Counted from the first letter of the stretch, positions 35,540 through 45,260 are shown. The stretch: DNA of 64,000 bases from Kribbella soli (GCF_004331345.1 NZ_SJJZ01000002.1:434001-498000), one strand, 5' to 3'. Translations and numbers: made by a program. Notes: generated by a model not told the origin, from the sequence alone.

Positions 35540-35976
35540 AGCGCCGGTGGGCGGCGTTCGTACGGCGTACTCAGCACGATCGTCGTGGTCGTGGAGACGT
35601 TCGCGCGGGCCCGGATCACGGCCAGCAGGTTCTCCAGCGCGGCCGGTGAGGCGACGCGGACGACGAGGACGTAGCTGGAGTCACCGGCCACCGAGTAGCA
35701 GGACTCGATCTCCGGGACCTCCCGCAGCCGCTCCGGTGAGTCGTCCGGCTGCGACGGGTCGATCGGCCGGATCGAGATCAGCGCGGTCAGCGGCAGGTCC
35801 AGTGCGGTGTGGTCGACGGTGGCGGCGTACCCCTGGATGATCCCGCGCTGCTCGAGCCGCTTCACCCGCTGATGTACGGCCGACGTGGACAGGCCGGTCG
35901 CCTTGCCCAGGTCGGTGAAGCTCATCCTGCCGTCGGACGCGAGCAGCCCGACGATCTTGCGGTCCAGGTCCTCCAT
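35536..35976 (-). CDS. Lrp/AsnC-family regulator
   Basis: A 146-aa regulator with an N-terminal winged helix (MEDLDRKIVGLLASDGRMSFTDLGKATGLSTSAVHQRVKRLEQRGII) and a C-terminal RAM/effector domain (YSVAGDSSYVLVVRVASPAALENLL), which usually binds an amino acid. ATG 35976 is chosen because it starts the family and fits a leaderless promoter; an in-frame upstream ATG at 36009 would add 11 residues. It is divergent from the exonuclease gene. Confidence 0.9.
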   Translation of the reverse strand: MEDLDRKIVGLLASDGRMSFTDLGKATGLSTSAVHQRVKRLEQRGIIQGYAATVDHTALDLPLTALISIRPIDPSQPDDSPERLREVPEIESCYSVAGDSSYVLVVRVASPAALENLLAVIRARANVSTTTTIVLSTPYERRPPAL

Positions 35977-35983
35977 CCTGGAG

Positions 35984-36013
35984 ACCCTACTGCCGCGAGC
36001 GCCCGGCATGAAA
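35984..36013 (-). promoter_or_regulatory. Putative leaderless promoter of the Lrp gene
   Basis: On the minus strand TTTCAT (36008-36013) and TAGGGT (35984-35989) are 18 bp apart, and the ATG follows after 7 nt. No Shine-Dalgarno sequence is present. Confidence 0.4.
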
Positions 36014-36023
36014 GCATCTCCCT

Positions 36024-36965
36024 ATGGCTGAGACACAGCGGCTGATGCTGCTCGACACCGCGTCGCTCTATTTCCGGGCGTTCTTCGGCGTCCCGGACAC
36101 GATGAAGGCCGCCGACGGTACGCCGACGAACGCGATCCGGGGGCTGCTCGACTTCATCGCCCGGCTGGCCGACAACCACAAGCCGACCCATCTGGTCGCC
36201 TGCTGGGACGACAACTGGCGCCCGTCGTGGCGGGTCGCGCTGATTCCGTCGTACAAGGCGCAGCGGGTCGAGTTCGTGTCGGCGAAGGGCGAGCAGGTCG
36301 AGGACGTGCCCGACCGCCTGGAGGCGCAGATCCCGTACATCCGGGCCTGCCTGGAGGCGATCGGGATCACTGTCGTCGGCGCGGCCGACCACGAGGCCGA
36401 CGACGTGATCGGCACGCTGTCGCATCAGGCGACGATGCCGGTCGACGTCGTCACCGGGGACCGCGACCTGTTCCAGCTGATCGACGACAGCCGCGGCATC
36501 CGCGTCGTCTACACGGCCGCCCGCGGCGTCGGCCGGGCCGAGGTGTACGACGAGAAGGCGCTGCTCGCGAAGTACGAGGTCCCCGCCCAGCGGTACGCCG
36601 ACTTCGCGACGCTGCGTGGTGACGCGTCCGACGGACTGCCCGGCGTGAAGGGCGTCGGCGAGAAGACGGCCGCCTCGCTCGTCACGGCGTACGGCGACCT
36701 GGACGCGATCCGCGCCGCGGCCGCCGACCCGAGTACGCCGATGGCGCCCGGGGTGAAGAAGAAGATCGTCGCCGCGGCCGACTACCTCGACGTCGCGCCG
36801 AAGGTGGTCGCGGTGGCGAAGGACGCACCGGTCGGAACGTACGACGCGACGCTGCCGCGCACCATCAAGGACCCGGAACGCTGGCTGGATCTCGTCGAAC
36901 TGCTCGAGCTCGGCAGTAGCGCCCAACGCGTCATGGCGGCCCTCGACCTGGGCCCGAAAGCATGA
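36024..36965 (+). CDS. 5'-3' exonuclease (DNA polymerase I-type domain)
   Basis: A 313-aa stand-alone version of the 5' nuclease domain of DNA polymerase I. Metal-binding residues lie in MLLDTASLYFRAFFG, ACWDDNWRPSWR, DHEADDVIGTL and VVTGDRDLFQLID, and the helix-hairpin-helix in LPGVKGVGEKTAASLV. It cuts flaps or 5' ends of DNA during repair or replication. It shares 4 bp (ATGA) with the downstream hydrolase gene, an unrelated function, which suggests operon packing rather than a pathway. Confidence 0.92.
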   Translation: MAETQRLMLLDTASLYFRAFFGVPDTMKAADGTPTNAIRGLLDFIARLADNHKPTHLVACWDDNWRPSWRVALIPSYKAQRVEFVSAKGEQVEDVPDRLEAQIPYIRACLEAIGITVVGAADHEADDVIGTLSHQATMPVDVVTGDRDLFQLIDDSRGIRVVYTAARGVGRAEVYDEKALLAKYEVPAQRYADFATLRGDASDGLPGVKGVGEKTAASLVTAYGDLDAIRAAAADPSTPMAPGVKKKIVAAADYLDVAPKVVAVAKDAPVGTYDATLPRTIKDPERWLDLVELLELGSSAQRVMAALDLGPKA

Positions 36966-38161
36966 GGACGCGCGAGCTGGCGGAGCAGTTCCGCGAAGAG
37001 ATCGTCATGTTGCGCCGGGCGCTGCACCAGGTCCCGGAGTACGACCTCGACCTGCCGAAGACGCAGCAGTTGATCCTGGACGCGCTCGAGGGTTTGCCGC
37101 TGGAGATCACGCTCGGTAAGGAACTGTCGTCGGTGACCGCCGTACTGCGGGGCGGTGGCGGGCCTGGTCCCGTCGTACTCCTGCGCGGCGACATGGACGC
37201 GCTGCCGGTCACCGAGCGGACCGACGTACCGTTCGCGTCCCAGCATCCCGGGATGATGCACGCCTGCGGCCACGACCTCCACGTTGCCGGGCTCGTCGGC
37301 GCCGCGAAGGTGCTGTGTGCGATGCGGGACGAGCTGCCGGGGGACGTGGTGTTCATGTTCCAGCCGGGCGAGGAGACAACGGGTGGTGCGCCGATCATGA
37401 TCCGCGAAGGGGTGCTCGACGCGGCCGGCCGCCGGGCGGATGCGGCGTACGGGCTGCATGTCGGGGCGTCGTCGCAGCCGTTGGGGATGTGGAGCAGCAA
37501 GCCCGGATCGTTCATGGCCGCGGCCGACCAGTTGTCCGTGCGCGTCGTCGGCGCCGGTACCCACGGCTCGACGCCGTACCGCGGTAAGGACCCGATCCCG
37601 GTGCTGTGCGAGATCGTGACCGCGTTGCAGATGATGATCACGCGGCAGTTCGACGTGTTCGACCCGGTCGTCCTCACCGTCGGCCGGATCGCGGGCGGCA
37701 CCAAGGAGAACATCATCCCGGACGACGCGTTCTTCGACGCGACCGTGCGGACGTTCTCCGAGGAGGCCCGGGCGAAGGTGCAGGAGGCGTCGGTCCAGCT
37801 GGCCGAGGGGCTCGCGGCCGCACACGGGCTGCAGGTCGAGGCGGAGTACCGGGTCGGGTATCCGGTGACGGTCAACAACGAGGCGGAGTACGAGTTCGCT
37901 CGGGACACCATCGTCGACGTCTTCGGCCCGGACCGATTCCGCCAACGCCCGAACCCACGCTGCGGCGCCGAGGACTTCTCCTTCATCCTGCAGGAGGTCC
38001 CCGGCGTCTACCTCAACCTCAGCGCCTGCGCCTCCCCCGACCCCGACGCAGCCGCCGACAACCACTCCCCACTGGCCAACTTCGACGACTCAGTCCTCCC
38101 CGACGGCGCGGCCCTCCTGGCCGAACTCGCCGTACGCCGCCTCCGCCGTACCCCTGCCTAG
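36962..38161 (+). CDS. M20-family amidohydrolase/peptidase
   Basis: A 399-aa metal-dependent hydrolase of the amidohydrolase (hippurate/IAA-amino acid hydrolase) branch. Zinc ligands appear in LLRGDMDALPV, MMHACGHDLHVAG, FQPGEETTGGAP and near the end in NPRCGAEDFSFIL. The lid domain lies at about 185-300. It removes the acyl or amino acid part of N-acyl-amino acids; the substrate is unknown. It overlaps the exonuclease gene by 4 bp and is followed 8 bp later by an acetyltransferase. Confidence 0.9.
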   Translation: MRTRELAEQFREEIVMLRRALHQVPEYDLDLPKTQQLILDALEGLPLEITLGKELSSVTAVLRGGGGPGPVVLLRGDMDALPVTERTDVPFASQHPGMMHACGHDLHVAGLVGAAKVLCAMRDELPGDVVFMFQPGEETTGGAPIMIREGVLDAAGRRADAAYGLHVGASSQPLGMWSSKPGSFMAAADQLSVRVVGAGTHGSTPYRGKDPIPVLCEIVTALQMMITRQFDVFDPVVLTVGRIAGGTKENIIPDDAFFDATVRTFSEEARAKVQEASVQLAEGLAAAHGLQVEAEYRVGYPVTVNNEAEYEFARDTIVDVFGPDRFRQRPNPRCGAEDFSFILQEVPGVYLNLSACASPDPDAAADNHSPLANFDDSVLPDGAALLAELAVRRLRRTPA

Positions 38162-38169
38162 GAGCTCAC

Positions 38170-39111
38170 TTGACGCTGACATACCGACACCTGACCGGTC
38201 CTGAGGAGATCGAGCTGTTCTGCCGGCTCACCTATGTCCTCGACCACGAACTGCCGGACGACTTCGCCAACGGCTGCCGGCGCCCCGAGTGGACCTGGGT
38301 GGCCGTCGACGGCGACCGTGTCCTCGCCCGGCTGGCCTGGTGGACGACCCCGGGCGGCGACGTCCCGCTGCAGTTCGACTTCTTCGACATCGACGACACG
38401 CTGCCGCAAGCCGACCGCGACGAGATCGGCCTTCAGCTGTTCGAGACGGCCAGGGCGGCGGTCTTTCCGGCTGGCGCGAAGCTGCCGGGGTACGGGCGCT
38501 TCGTCCCGCCTGACTGGCGTGAGAACCCCGCGGCCCGCGAGGTGGTCGAGTCCCGCACGCGCGTCCTCGAGAGCACGGGCGCGCGGCTGCTGGTCGAGCG
38601 GCTCCGGTTGGAGTGGACGCCGTCGTCCCTGCTCCCAGAGTCCAAGGGCCAGCTTGTGTTCCGGCCGGTGGCCGACCGCGAGGATCTGCTCGCTCTCATG
38701 ACTCCGGTGATGGAGGGCACGCTCGACGCCCACGGCCAGGCGGACCTGGCCTCCGGGCTGAGCGCGCGCGAGGCGGCGGAACAGCACTACGACGAGGAGT
38801 TCGCCGGGTTCAAGAGCCCGCACGAATGGTGGCAGATCGCCGAACTCCCCGACGGGGGCGGTCCGGTGGGCTTCGTGGTGCCCGCCCGCAACAACTACCA
38901 CCCGATCATCGCGTACATCGGCGTACTCCCCGCACACCGCGGCCACGGCTACATCGACGAGATCCTTGCCGAGGGCACCCGCATCCTGGCCGCCGAGGGC
39001 GTCGACCGGATCCGGGCCTCGACGGACCTGGGCAACGTGCCCATGGCGAAGGCTTTCGCCCGCGCCGGCTACGTCAACTTCGAACGCGCACTCAACCTGG
39101 TCTGGGACTGA
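38170..39111 (+). CDS. GNAT-family acetyltransferase (two-domain)
   Basis: A 313-aa protein with a degenerate N-terminal and an active-looking C-terminal GNAT domain (IAYIGVLPAHRGHGYIDEILAEGTRILAAEG, acetyl-CoA loop RGHGY). The TTG start has AGGAG 5 nt upstream. The substrate is unknown. It is in line with the M20 hydrolase gene 8 bp upstream and is probably co-transcribed. Confidence 0.8.
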   Translation: MTLTYRHLTGPEEIELFCRLTYVLDHELPDDFANGCRRPEWTWVAVDGDRVLARLAWWTTPGGDVPLQFDFFDIDDTLPQADRDEIGLQLFETARAAVFPAGAKLPGYGRFVPPDWRENPAAREVVESRTRVLESTGARLLVERLRLEWTPSSLLPESKGQLVFRPVADREDLLALMTPVMEGTLDAHGQADLASGLSAREAAEQHYDEEFAGFKSPHEWWQIAELPDGGGPVGFVVPARNNYHPIIAYIGVLPAHRGHGYIDEILAEGTRILAAEGVDRIRASTDLGNVPMAKAFARAGYVNFERALNLVWD

Positions 39112-39116
39112 GGGCG

Positions 39117-40097
39117 TCAGCTCAACGCCTTGTCCAGCCAGGCCATGAAAGCCGAGTAGTCAGCCGATACCGACATCGCGATCTCGACCCCGTCGGCGCT
39201 CGGCGTCATCCGCGCGATGGAATCCAGCGCGACGCGCTCACGCACGAAACGCACCCCCGGCCAGAGCAGCGCGGCCGCCAGCGTCAGCGCGTCGTGCTGG
39301 ATGCACGGGTACTTCGCCATCCAGCGATCGAAATGCTCCCGCAGCACCCGCTCCCACGGCCGTGCGTCCGGCGCGGCCCACCGTTTGTAGAGCGGCGACT
39401 CGGCCGTGATTTCGATGGCCGGATTGAACGTCACGTCGGACAGCACGAACGTCGGCGGTCCCCAACGCCCCAGGGTCGGCAGGATCTCGATCGCCGCGTC
39501 CGGATCCGCCCGAAAGTTGTGCTCGGCCCGTAACGGATCCCGGTAGTTGATCGCCCCGCCCATCTGCGTGACCACCATCCGGGCCACCAACTCCGGCCGC
39601 TCCCGCTGCACGGTCGCCAGATTCGACAACGGCCCCATCCCCACCCACCGAAGCCGGCCATCCAGCCCAGCAAAGATCTCACTCACCGCCGCCACAACGT
39701 CCGTCTCCTGCCGAGGCACGCCGGCCGGACACATCCCCCCGACGACAAATCCCCTCCGGTTCCCCACATCGGACCCCGCCACGACGCGAACATCCGATCG
39801 CCCCGCGAGATCCAGCAACCACCGCACAAACCGAGCTCGCTCCCCATCGAACTCGTCACTCGTGACCACCAGCGCCAACTCCGGCACCAACCGAGCCGCC
39901 ACCACCAACGCCACACTGTCGTCGGGATCCCCACCGGCGTCCGTGTCGATGATCATCGGCGCCCGAGCAATCGCGGGCACGCCGAAAGGAGGCGGAGGCC
40001 CGCCGACGAGCAGCGGACCGGACTCGTCAGAGGTCGCGTCCATCCACGCGAGGGCCATCCACTCGTCCTCGGGATCCCTCTCGCTGTCCTCGCCCAT
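39117..40097 (-). CDS. Inosine-uridine-type nucleoside hydrolase
   Basis: A 326-aa IUNH-fold enzyme that cleaves the N-glycosidic bond of ribonucleosides. The calcium motif DTDxxxDD appears as IIDTDAGGDPDDSVAL, longer by two residues than the usual DTDPGIDD. Further motifs are VGMGPLSNLATV and VTQMGGAI, and the last part has HDALTLAAAL. The start at 40097 follows GGAGG at 5 nt but makes a 71-bp overlap with the upstream gene; a shorter start near MIIDTD (about 39950) lacks a Shine-Dalgarno sequence. Confidence 0.85.
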   Translation of the reverse strand: MGEDSERDPEDEWMALAWMDATSDESGPLLVGGPPPPFGVPAIARAPMIIDTDAGGDPDDSVALVVAARLVPELALVVTSDEFDGERARFVRWLLDLAGRSDVRVVAGSDVGNRRGFVVGGMCPAGVPRQETDVVAAVSEIFAGLDGRLRWVGMGPLSNLATVQRERPELVARMVVTQMGGAINYRDPLRAEHNFRADPDAAIEILPTLGRWGPPTFVLSDVTFNPAIEITAESPLYKRWAAPDARPWERVLREHFDRWMAKYPCIQHDALTLAAALLWPGVRFVRERVALDSIARMTPSADGVEIAMSVSADYSAFMAWLDKALS

Positions 40098-41352
40098 CCC
40101 CACCTCCGCCCGTTCGCATCGAGTTGAACACATTCTCGACGAACACCCGTTTGTCCCCGTCACTCCCGCACCGCTCGTACGCGGCCCAGATCGCCTCCCT
40201 GTCACGTTCCGGTACGTGCGCGCGGTCCAACGTCTTCTGCAGTGCTTCCACCTGCTGGTTGTCGGCCCTGTACACGAACGAGTCGAGCATCTCCGCAAGC
40301 CGCGGATCGGTCGATCCACCTCTGATCCACGCGCGGATCTCGCTGCGATACCGCCCGGCCCAGTCGTCCAGCCAGCCCCGGTAGTTGCTCCCGGCATCAC
40401 GCAGTACGGCGACATCCCGCGCCAGATCCGCGACCGCCTTCAGATTCACCACTTTCACGCCCTCCCGTACGCGAGGCTCACGCAGCCGGGGCGACAGCCG
40501 CACTCGGCTCAACCCCCTCAGGAGCTCCGGATCGTGGCGTTGGCCGGACTGCTCAGGTCCATGGGCGCCGATCCGTTCCGGGCTTGTCATCGGGCCGTTC
40601 AGCAACTTCTCGATGCTGTGCAGGGCAAGCCGGTGCGCGAACGTCTTCGACTCGTCGGCGGGGAGGACCTCGAGAGCTCGCCCGTGCTGCGTCTCCGCCA
40701 CGGACAGGTGCACCTCGTATCCCTTCTTGCTCCCTGGATGCGGGTCGTCCGGCGACTCGCCGTAGAAGGCGTACCGCCCGAGGAATTCCGTCTCCGGGTA
40801 AACCGCGGCGAGCAGCTCCTGCACGCTGCCTTTGAAACTCGTGTCGACCAGAGCCACCCGGCTCCCCGGCCGGCCAACCGGCACCTGCTCGTCGTGGAGG
40901 TAGTCGGTAAGCATCCGAAGCCCACCGATCGTGTTCGCAGGATTCACTCGTGGCGCCGCGCCCCGAAATGTCTGCAGCTCGGGAAACGTCAGGCCCTGAT
41001 GACGCTCCAGATCCTGAAGCGCGTTCTCGACGAGGATCCGTGACAGGACCAGGTTCGACCCGTGCCGACGGAAGAACTGCCCGTCGAGTTGCTCCATCGC
41101 CAGCGCAAGATGATGTCCGTCGCGGCCGAGCGCGACGACCCGATCGACCTTCCGCGTAGCGACGTCGTCGCGAAGGTCGGCGAGCATGTCGTCGGCGACC
41201 CTGACCATCAGCGGGGCCGGAAACTCGTAGGCAACGAGGTACGCGTCCCGCAGCGTCGTGATGTCTGCGAGGTCGGAGATGCTCAACTGCGCAGCAACCC
41301 GGCGCGCGGTCCGGGCGCTGCGTTCAAGTGCGTGGGCTGAGTTCTCGGGCAC
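40027..41352 (-). CDS. Conserved-looking protein of unknown function
   Basis: A 441-aa cytoplasmic protein, no signal or membrane segments. Two blocks stand out: VDRVVALGRDGHHLALAM (about residues 69-86) and RVALVDTSFKGSVQELL (about 165-181). A pattern of an RDG block followed by VDxxxxGSxQxxL recalls the HAD-like COG5610 group, but this is from memory and uncertain. The C-terminus is Gly/Arg-rich where it overlaps the nucleoside hydrolase. GTG start at 41352 with no clear Shine-Dalgarno sequence. Confidence 0.6.
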   Translation of the reverse strand: MPENSAHALERSARTARRVAAQLSISDLADITTLRDAYLVAYEFPAPLMVRVADDMLADLRDDVATRKVDRVVALGRDGHHLALAMEQLDGQFFRRHGSNLVLSRILVENALQDLERHQGLTFPELQTFRGAAPRVNPANTIGGLRMLTDYLHDEQVPVGRPGSRVALVDTSFKGSVQELLAAVYPETEFLGRYAFYGESPDDPHPGSKKGYEVHLSVAETQHGRALEVLPADESKTFAHRLALHSIEKLLNGPMTSPERIGAHGPEQSGQRHDPELLRGLSRVRLSPRLREPRVREGVKVVNLKAVADLARDVAVLRDAGSNYRGWLDDWAGRYRSEIRAWIRGGSTDPRLAEMLDSFVYRADNQQVEALQKTLDRAHVPERDREAIWAAYERCGSDGDKRVFVENVFNSMRTGGGGDGRGQREGSRGRVDGPRVDGRDL

Positions 41353-41408
41353 GCATCAAGTACCGCACAGTTGACGATGCCGCCGCGGAAGTTATCCACA
41401 GGTCACCG

Positions 41409-41448
41409 CGAACGGGCGGGGACGCTCGGCTGCGTCCCCGCCCGTTCG
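41409..41448 (-). terminator. Strong terminator of the ABC exporter operon
   Basis: CGAACGGGCGGGGACGC (41409-41425) and its exact complement (41432-41448) are 17-bp arms around TCGGCT, 4 bp after the exporter stop on the minus strand. No T-run. Confidence 0.75.
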
Positions 41449-41451
41449 TGG

Positions 41452-43530
41452 TCAGCGGGCCATTGGGCGGCCGGCTGGGGTGGCTACTGGGGTGGCGATG
41501 GCTGCTGCTTCTTCGTCGATGTCTACTACCGCGCCGCTGAACTGGGCGTTGTAGAGGCGGGCGTAAGCGCCGTCCAGGGACAGGAGTTCTGTGTGGTTGC
41601 CCTGTTCGACGATGGCGCCGTTCTCCATGACGAGGATCAGGTCCGCGTCGCGGATGGTGGACAGGCGGTGGGCGATGACGAAGCTGGTGCGGTCGGAGCG
41701 CAGGGCGGCCATGGCGCGCTGCACCAGGACCTCCGTGCGGGTGTCGACCGAACTGGTCGCCTCGTCGAGGATCAGCAACTGCGGGTCGGCGAGGAACGCG
41801 CGGGCGATGGTGAGCAGCTGCTTCTCACCGGCGCTGACGTTGCTGCCTTCCTCGTCGATGACCGTGTCGTACCCGTCCGGCAGGCTGTGCACGAAGCGGT
41901 CGACGTACGTCGCCTTCGCTGCCGCCAGCATGTCCTCCTCGGTGGCCTTGAGGTTGCCGTAGAGCAGGTTGTCCCGGATCGTGCCGCCGAACAGCCAGGT
42001 GTCCTGCAGGACCATGCCGATCCGCGAGCGCAGGTCGTGCCGGGTCAGGTCGGTGATGTCGACGCCGTCGAGCGTGATCCGGCCGCCGTTCAGCTCGTAG
42101 AACCGCATGATCAGGTTGACCAGCGTGGTCTTCCCGGCACCGGTCGGGCCGACGATCGCGACCGTCTGACCGGGTTCGGCGACCAGGCTCAGGTCGGTGA
42201 TCAGCGGCTCGTCCGGCTTGTACGAGAACGACACGTGCTCGAACTCGACCCGGCCGCGCGAGTCCGTGACCTTCTCCGGTGTCGCGTCGTCCGGCACCTG
42301 CTCCTTGGCGTCCAGCACCTCGAACACGCGCTCGGCCGACGCCACGCCGGACTGCAGCAGGTTTGCCATCGAGGCCACCTGGGTCAGCGGCTGTGTGAAC
42401 TGCCGCGAGTACTGGATGAACGCCTGGACGTCACCCAGCGACATGGTGCCGGAGGCGACCCGCAGACCGCCGACGACCGCGATCACCACGTAGTTCACGT
42501 TCCCGATGAACATCATCAGCGGCATGATCAGACCGGAGATGAACTGCGCCCCGAACGCGGCCTTGTACAGCTCCTCGTTCTTCTCCGCGAAGCTCGTCTC
42601 GATCTCCTTCTGCCGGCCGAAGACCTTCACCAGCTCGTGCCCGGTGAACGCCTCCTCGATCTGCCCGTTCAAGGCGCCGGTATGCCGCCATTGCTGGACG
42701 AACCGCACCTGCGACCGCTTGGCGATCGCCGCCGTCAGGATCATCGAGATCGGGATCGTGACGAGTGCGATCAGCGCCAGCAGCGGCGAGATCACGAACA
42801 TCATCGTGACCACCCCGATGACCGTCAGCAGTGACGTCAGCAACTGGCTCAGGGTCTGCTGCAGGCTGGTCGAGATGTTGTCGATGTCGTTGGTCACCCG
42901 GCTGAGCAGCTCACCGCGCGGCGCACCGTCGAAGTAGCTCAGCGGCAGCTTGTTCAGCTTCTCCTCGACCTCGGACCGCAGATCGAGAATGGTCCGCTGG
43001 ACGACGCCGTTCAGGATGTAACCCTGTGCCCAGGACAGGAAGAATGCGCCGACGTACAACCCCAGCGCCAGCAGCAGAACGTTGCGCAGGGCATCGGTGT
43101 CGATGCCGACCCCGGGAATCAGGTCGATCCCCTGCAGCAGCTCCGCCAGCCGGCCGTTGCCGGACGCGCGGGTCTGCTCGATGATCTGTTCCTTGGTCAG
43201 GCCGCGCGGGAACTGCTTGCCGATCGCGCCGGAGAAGATGATGTCGGTCGCGCGACCGAGGATCTTCGGACCGAGCACCGACAGGCCGACGCTGAAGATC
43301 GCGAGCAGGACGACACCCGACACCTGCACCCGGTGCGGACGCAGCCGCTTGAGCAGCCGCTTCGCCGAGGGCAGGAAGTCCATCGACTTGTCCCCCGGAA
43401 TCCCTCCCGGAGGCCCGAACGCGCGCCCGGTGTTCGGCCGCTCGGTCGCCTTGACCGTCTTGCTGTCTGTCGTGCTGTCCGTCTTCCCGTCTGCCGTGCT
43501 CCCGGAAGCAGGCTGCTCCGACTCACTCAT
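41452..43530 (-). CDS. Heterodimeric ABC exporter, half with catalytic Glu
   Basis: A 692-aa half-transporter: a Ser/Thr/Lys-rich N-terminus of about 70 residues, six membrane segments, then the nucleotide-binding domain. Walker A is GPTGAGKTTL and Walker B LLILDEATSSVD with the catalytic Glu, while the signature is degenerate (VSAGEKQ instead of LSGGQ). Paired with the next gene this gives one consensus and one degenerate ATP site, as in TM287/288-type drug exporters. ATGA overlap with its partner; last gene of the operon. Confidence 0.92.
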   Translation of the reverse strand: MSESEQPASGSTADGKTDSTTDSKTVKATERPNTGRAFGPPGGIPGDKSMDFLPSAKRLLKRLRPHRVQVSGVVLLAIFSVGLSVLGPKILGRATDIIFSGAIGKQFPRGLTKEQIIEQTRASGNGRLAELLQGIDLIPGVGIDTDALRNVLLLALGLYVGAFFLSWAQGYILNGVVQRTILDLRSEVEEKLNKLPLSYFDGAPRGELLSRVTNDIDNISTSLQQTLSQLLTSLLTVIGVVTMMFVISPLLALIALVTIPISMILTAAIAKRSQVRFVQQWRHTGALNGQIEEAFTGHELVKVFGRQKEIETSFAEKNEELYKAAFGAQFISGLIMPLMMFIGNVNYVVIAVVGGLRVASGTMSLGDVQAFIQYSRQFTQPLTQVASMANLLQSGVASAERVFEVLDAKEQVPDDATPEKVTDSRGRVEFEHVSFSYKPDEPLITDLSLVAEPGQTVAIVGPTGAGKTTLVNLIMRFYELNGGRITLDGVDITDLTRHDLRSRIGMVLQDTWLFGGTIRDNLLYGNLKATEEDMLAAAKATYVDRFVHSLPDGYDTVIDEEGSNVSAGEKQLLTIARAFLADPQLLILDEATSSVDTRTEVLVQRAMAALRSDRTSFVIAHRLSTIRDADLILVMENGAIVEQGNHTELLSLDGAYARLYNAQFSGAVVDIDEEAAAIATPVATPAGRPMAR

Positions 43531-45260
43531 GCCGCCTCCTCCGCGGAACGCTGGGACTCGACGATCTCGACGTACGTCGGACACGTGTCGAGCAACTCCT
43601 GATGGGTGCCCTTGCCGACGATCGCGCCGTCCTCGATCACCACGATCTGGTCGGCGTCGATGATCGTCGAGACCCGCTGGGCGACGACGACCACGCACGC
43701 CTCCCGGGTGACCGGCCGCAGCGCCGCCCGCAGCCGGGCGTCCGTCGCCAGGTCGAGCGCCGAGAACGAATCGTCGAACAGGAAGATCTCCGGCTTCCGG
43801 ACCAGCGCCCGCGCGATCGCGAGCCGCTGCCGCTGACCGCCGGACACGTTCGTGCCGCCCTGCGCGATCGGCGCGTTCAGTCCTTCCGGCATCGCCTGGA
43901 CGAAGTCCTTGCCCTGGGCAATCTCCAGCGCCTCCCAGAGCTCCTCGTCGGTCGCGTCCGGGTTCCCGTACCGCAGGTTGCTGGCGATCGTTCCGGAGAA
44001 CAGGTACGGACGCTGCGGCACCAGACCGATCCGCTCCCACAGCGCCTCGGGCTCCATCTCCCGTACGTCGATACCGTCGACGAGCACCCGTCCCTCGGTC
44101 GCGTCGAACAACCGCGGCACGAGCGACAGCAGGGTGGTCTTACCCGCGCCGGTGCTGCCGATGACCGCAGTCGTCTGGCCCGGCGACGCGACCAAGCTGA
44201 TGTCCTGCAGGACCGGCTCGGCGGCACCCGGGTACTTGAACGAGGCCCGCTCGAAGACCAACTGCCCACGACCGGTGAAGCTCTTGATCGGCGTGACCGG
44301 CGGCCGCACCGACGAGTCGGTGTTCAGCACCTCGGAGATCCGGTCCGCGCAGACCGAGGCCCGCGGCACCATGATCATCACGAACACGCCCATCATCACC
44401 GAGAACAGGATCTGGATCAGGTAGCTCAGGAACGCGGTCAGCGCGCCGACCTCCATCGTCCCGTTCTCGATCCGGGAGGCGCCGAACCACAGCACCGCGA
44501 TACTCGACACGTTCAGGATCAGCATCACCGTCGGGAACACCAGCGCCATCAGCCGGCCGGCCCGGATCGCGGTGTCGGTCAGGTTCTGGTTCGCCTCGCC
44601 GAAGCGCTCGACCTCGTGCGGCTCACGAACGAACGCCCGGACCACCCGGATGCCGGAGATCTGCTCGCGCAGCACCCGGTTCACCCCGTCGATGTTCTTC
44701 TGCATCTTCCGGAACTGCGGGACCATGCGGCTCGCGATGAACCCGATGCAGATCGCCAGCAGCGGTACGGCGACAGCCACCAGCCAGGACAGGCCGACGT
44801 CCTCACGGACCGCCATGATGACGCCGCCGACCATCGTGATCGGCGCCGCGACCAGCATCGTGCAGGTGGTGACGACCAGCATCTGGATCTGGGTGACGTC
44901 GTTCGTACTGCGGGAGATCAGCGTCGGCGCACCGAACTGGTTCACCTCCCGGGCCGAGAACTCGCCGACCCGGTGGAACACGGCGGCGCGTACGTCGCGT
45001 CCGAACAGGGCAGCCGTCTTCGCACCGAAGTACACCGCGGTGATCGTGCAGGCGATCTGCACGAGGCTGACCGCGAGCATCCAGCCGCCGGTGTCCATGA
45101 TGTAGGCGGTGTCACCCTTGGCCACACCGTTGTCGATGATGTCGGCGTTCAGGCTGGGTAGGTAGAGGGAGGCAATCGTCCCGACCAGTTGCAGGACGAC
45201 CACCAGGAACAGGTTTCCCGCGTACGGACGCAAGTGCGTACGCAAGACGCGAAGTAACAT
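43527..45260 (-). CDS. Heterodimeric ABC exporter, half with degenerate Walker B
   Basis: A 577-aa half-transporter with six membrane segments and a C-terminal ATPase domain. Walker A GSTGAGKTTLL and signature VSGGQRQRLAIARAL are standard, but Walker B is IFLFDDSFSALD, with Asp in place of the catalytic Glu. This complements the partner's defects exactly. Drugs or lipids are likely substrates. The start is ATG 45260, sharing a base with the TetR stop (TGATG) and with GGGG 8 nt upstream; TTG 45263 is possible. Confidence 0.92.
   Translation of the reverse strand: MLLRVLRTHLRPYAGNLFLVVVLQLVGTIASLYLPSLNADIIDNGVAKGDTAYIMDTGGWMLAVSLVQIACTITAVYFGAKTAALFGRDVRAAVFHRVGEFSAREVNQFGAPTLISRSTNDVTQIQMLVVTTCTMLVAAPITMVGGVIMAVREDVGLSWLVAVAVPLLAICIGFIASRMVPQFRKMQKNIDGVNRVLREQISGIRVVRAFVREPHEVERFGEANQNLTDTAIRAGRLMALVFPTVMLILNVSSIAVLWFGASRIENGTMEVGALTAFLSYLIQILFSVMMGVFVMIMVPRASVCADRISEVLNTDSSVRPPVTPIKSFTGRGQLVFERASFKYPGAAEPVLQDISLVASPGQTTAVIGSTGAGKTTLLSLVPRLFDATEGRVLVDGIDVREMEPEALWERIGLVPQRPYLFSGTIASNLRYGNPDATDEELWEALEIAQGKDFVQAMPEGLNAPIAQGGTNVSGGQRQRLAIARALVRKPEIFLFDDSFSALDLATDARLRAALRPVTREACVVVVAQRVSTIIDADQIVVIEDGAIVGKGTHQELLDTCPTYVEIVESQRSAEEAA

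Noticed and set aside
41392..41400. Replication origin
   Set aside because: Only a single DnaA box, with no dnaA/dnaN genes or AT-rich unwinding region.
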